Positions 31,773 to 33,491 of a DNA stretch of 33,491 nucleotides are shown in pieces. A program made the translations under genes and the position numbers. The notes under the pieces were generated by a model that saw only the letters and a program-made list of their open reading frames with translations, ran no database searches and had not been told where the DNA came from. Location of the stretch: the NCBI GenBank assembly GCA_050252075.1, contig JBFWLP010000028.1:1-33491 (forward strand), read 5' to 3'. The stretch is from JAAYGT01 sp050252075 (lineage in GTDB: Bacteria > Pseudomonadota > Gammaproteobacteria > Burkholderiales > Burkholderiaceae_B). Position 1 is the stretch's first letter. Every line of letters begins with the position of its first letter.

Positions 31773-32873
31773 ATGTGCATACCACCAGGGTTGTTAGGCC
31801 TCGTCCGGAAAAAAATAACACATTGTGCTCTTGCCATTCTCTGTTTTCTGGTGATTGCGTCAGTGGCGCCGTGGCAGCAGGCCCGAGCCGCACAAACATC
31901 CCCCACACTGGAAAGCCCCACTCTGGTCGACATGTATCTCTATCTTGAGGATATCAGCGACCTTAACCTTACCCTTGGAACGTTCGATATCACCGCCCAG
32001 CTTCTGCTGCGTTGGCAAGATGAACGCGTGAGCTTCGATCCGGCCGACAATAATGGAATAGACCGAAAGGTGTGGGTAGGCAAGCAGGCGGCAAAACGGC
32101 TTGAAACCATGTGGCAGCCGCTGCTTGAAGTCAGCGGGGTGAAAGGCCTGAGCTCCCGCGACGTGCATTCTCTGATTGTGTATGCCGACGGTTCGGTTGA
32201 GCTGCATGAAAAGTTGCATGCGACACCCCAGTTTGTGGGGGAACTGGAAAGCTATCCCTTCGGACGTTTGAATCTGAACTTCGTGCTTACCAGTGTGGCC
32301 ATGGATACCGCCCAGATCAACTATTCGCTCAAGTATCTGGATCCCACCGACATGGAAACCCTGGATGCGATTGTTCACGGGAACTGGGAGCCGGTGTCCA
32401 TTGCCTGGCACCTGAACGCCGTGCCGCGACCCGATGTTCCCAACGAGCTTTTCCCGCAAGCCGAGGTAAAGATAGTGGTTGAGCACGACTTCATCGACGG
32501 GCTGCACAAAATATTCCTGCCCTTGTTCATCATCGGAATGGCAGCTTGCGGACTGCAGTGGATCAACCACCTGGCCCAGCCGGCCTATTCATCGGGCCGC
32601 GTCGGCGGCCTGACCACCCTGATTCTTACCACCATAGCCCTGAAATTCGTGCTTACACGCGAACTTCCCGTACTGCACTACGGCACATTAACCGACGCAC
32701 TGTTCAATGTAACCATCGTCATGCTCATCATTGGCTTGCTGTTCTCCTGCGCCATATCGGCACTGCTCACCGAAGGCCACCAGCACAAAGCAGTCATGGT
32801 CAATCAAATCGTTCGCAAGGTCTACCCCTTCGTCTACCTCATCGCCGTCATCCTCATGTTCATCATCTTCTAA
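31773..32873 (+). CDS. Pentameric ligand-gated ion channel homologue (Cys-loop family, prokaryotic)
   Basis: I start the protein at ATG 31773, seven bases after AAGGA, giving 366 residues beginning with a signal peptide (about 1-40, ...VAPWQQARAAQT). The extracellular domain shows pLGIC landmarks: TFDITAQLLLRWQDERVSFDP (residues 70-90, in parts), and YPFGRLNLNF at 161-170, the position of the Cys-loop core (YPFDxQxCxL) without the cysteines, as in other bacterial members. Four C-terminal helices follow: M1 at about 246-264, M2 at 278-296 (GGLTTLILTTIALKFVLTR), M3 at 305-332 after ELPVLHYGTLTDA, and M4 at 346-366. It would form a cation- or anion-conducting inner-membrane channel gated by a periplasmic ligand. 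Ligand and selectivity are unknown. Its stop abuts repeat locus F. Confidence 0.8.
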   Translation: MCIPPGLLGLVRKKITHCALAILCFLVIASVAPWQQARAAQTSPTLESPTLVDMYLYLEDISDLNLTLGTFDITAQLLLRWQDERVSFDPADNNGIDRKVWVGKQAAKRLETMWQPLLEVSGVKGLSSRDVHSLIVYADGSVELHEKLHATPQFVGELESYPFGRLNLNFVLTSVAMDTAQINYSLKYLDPTDMETLDAIVHGNWEPVSIAWHLNAVPRPDVPNELFPQAEVKIVVEHDFIDGLHKIFLPLFIIGMAACGLQWINHLAQPAYSSGRVGGLTTLILTTIALKFVLTRELPVLHYGTLTDALFNVTIVMLIIGLLFSCAISALLTEGHQHKAVMVNQIVRKVYPFVYLIAVILMFIIF

Positions 32874-32990
32874 TTGGGGTCGTCTTCTAATTGGGGTCAG
32901 AGCAACTTTGGGGTCAGAGCAACTTTGGGGTCAGAGCAACTTTGGGGTCAGAGTAAAAATCGGGGTCAGAGCCGTTTTGGGGTCAGAGTA
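32866..32990 (+). repeat. GGGGTCAGAG repeat, locus F (tandem array, six full copies and one partial)
   Basis: Full copies start at 32893, 32910, 32927, 32944, 32962 and 32979; the first four have an exact 17-bp period with unit GGGGTCAGAGCAACTTT. All lie in one orientation, unlike the other loci. A 16-base block TCTTCTAATTGGGGTC occurs at 32866 and again at 32883, also 17 bp apart, so the last eight bases of the channel gene have been duplicated into the array. The array sits between the channel gene and the rRNA-operon promoters. Confidence 0.95.
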
Positions 32991-33143
32991 AATTCAACGC
33001 TGGTTGCTTGGTGGGCCGGTGGTAAATTATTTTGATCCGGTGCTTGAGTGAATAAGTGGTTTGTAATCAATGGGTTGACGGTGCTGGGCGGTGTTGGTGA
33101 GTGCTGCGCGGTGGGGTGTTGGGGGATTTTGTTGGGTTTTGGT

Positions 33144-33173
33144 TTGCATTGCGTAAAAAAGGTGTGCTATAGT
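33144..33173 (+). promoter_or_regulatory. rRNA-operon promoter P1
   Basis: The -35 TTGCAT (33144-33149) and -10 TATAGT (33168-33173) are 18 bases apart. The sequence after the -10 box, TTTCGTTCTTCGC, recurs in a similar form after P2, consistent with tandem rRNA promoters. Confidence 0.6.
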
Positions 33174-33368
33174 TTCGTTCTTCGCAGCACAGACACACCG
33201 GGTTTTCCCTAGGTGGTGTGGGCGGCGAGGGGCAGTGCAAAGGAAGGCGTGACGAGTAGTTTGTCATGGGTTCGATGCACTGGCGCGGTGGCAGTTGCTG
33301 GGCAGGATGGCAGCGGCGAGAGGTGAGCAGTAAGGTGGTGGTTCGGTGGTTCAGGTAGTTTGACCCGG

Positions 33369-33397
33369 TTGACACGCTTTAAAAAATGCTTCATAAT
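33369..33397 (+). promoter_or_regulatory. rRNA-operon promoter P2
   Basis: A perfect -35 TTGACA (33369-33374) and -10 CATAAT (33392-33397) are separated by 17 bases. The following TTTCGCTTCTTTGC resembles the P1 downstream sequence. It lies 64 bases upstream of boxA. Confidence 0.75.
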
Positions 33398-33460
33398 TTC
33401 GCTTCTTTGCTTCTGACAGCAAACGAGAACCGCGGTGATCGCAAGGTTGCCGGCAGTACA

Positions 33461-33472
33461 TGCTCTTTAACA
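33461..33472 (+). promoter_or_regulatory. boxA antitermination signal
   Basis: TGCTCTTTAACA matches the boxA consensus that loads the NusB/S10 antitermination complex on rRNA leader transcripts. Its place at the very end of the window, after two promoters, supports an rrn operon to the right. Confidence 0.85.
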
Positions 33473-33491
33473 ATTAAACAGCCGATAAGTG

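Larger units (their letters stand above)
32991..33491 (+). other. Promoter and leader region of an rRNA operon (16S gene outside the window)
   Basis: No gene is present. The first 150 bases are G/T-rich and otherwise featureless. Two promoters and a boxA follow (listed separately), and the final bases, TGCTCTTTAACAATTAAACA (33461-33480), closely resemble the leader of Burkholderiales 16S rRNA genes. The 16S gene should start shortly beyond the right edge. Confidence 0.75.

Noticed and set aside
32893..32988. The repeat array considered as a CRISPR
   Set aside because: Repeats are only about 10 bases and the period 17, spacers are about seven bases and nearly identical, and no cas gene is present.

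Overview
The window looks like chromosome from a betaproteobacterium of the order Burkholderiales, most likely family Alcaligenaceae (Bordetella/Pusillimonas-like). This is judged from the G+C-rich codon usage, the protein families, the tRNA-Thr and an rRNA-operon leader ending in a boxA-like TGCTCTTTAACA. No phage, plasmid or insertion-sequence gene is visible.

Layout. (1) 1-5790 is an iron-acquisition island around a Fur box at about 2075: leftward imelysin and a di-haem oxidoreductase (cut by the window edge), rightward a PepSY membrane protein, a 59-residue membrane protein and a TonB-dependent siderophore receptor. (2) 5869-9996 holds a GntP-type permease and a CHASE-PAS-PAS-GGDEF diguanylate cyclase. 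(3) 10037-12339 holds a LysR regulator divergent from doxX and a DODA-type extradiol dioxygenase. (4) 12336-17151 is a leftward signalling operon: PAS-GAF histidine kinase, REC-EAL(EVL) phosphodiesterase, PAS hybrid kinase. (5) 17546-20804 is part of an alicyclic-acid ring-cleavage pathway (badH-like, badI, acyl-CoA dehydrogenase) with a convergent MarR regulator resembling BadR. A sigma70-type promoter overlapped by a perfect palindrome precedes it. (6) 20938-24765 holds a second Fur-boxed TonB receptor, a cytochrome c, creA and a small conserved protein. (7) 24813-27338 holds an unusual HMA-like protein, tRNA-Thr(CGU), a carotenoid-oxygenase-family protein and a MAPEG protein. (8) 27349-32873 holds two tandem AI-2E-family (PerM) transporters, a second diguanylate cyclase, and a divergent pentameric ligand-gated-ion-channel homologue. 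(9) 32874-33491 holds a tandem repeat array, then two promoters and a boxA leading into an rRNA operon just outside the window.

The most unusual feature is a dispersed repeat built on the decamer GGGGTCAGAG. There are 23 full copies at six intergenic loci, mostly spaced 17-18 bp and usually in facing pairs that form long hairpins. At one locus the repeat forms the last codons and stop codons of both convergent genes. At another, a 17-bp duplication has copied the 3' end of the channel gene into the array. No mobilising enzyme is in the window; a REP-like family moved by a transposase encoded elsewhere is the working hypothesis. Other points of interest are the ion-channel homologue, the alicyclic-acid cluster with its operator, and an HMA-like protein that has lost the CxxC motif but gained a cysteine/glycine tail.
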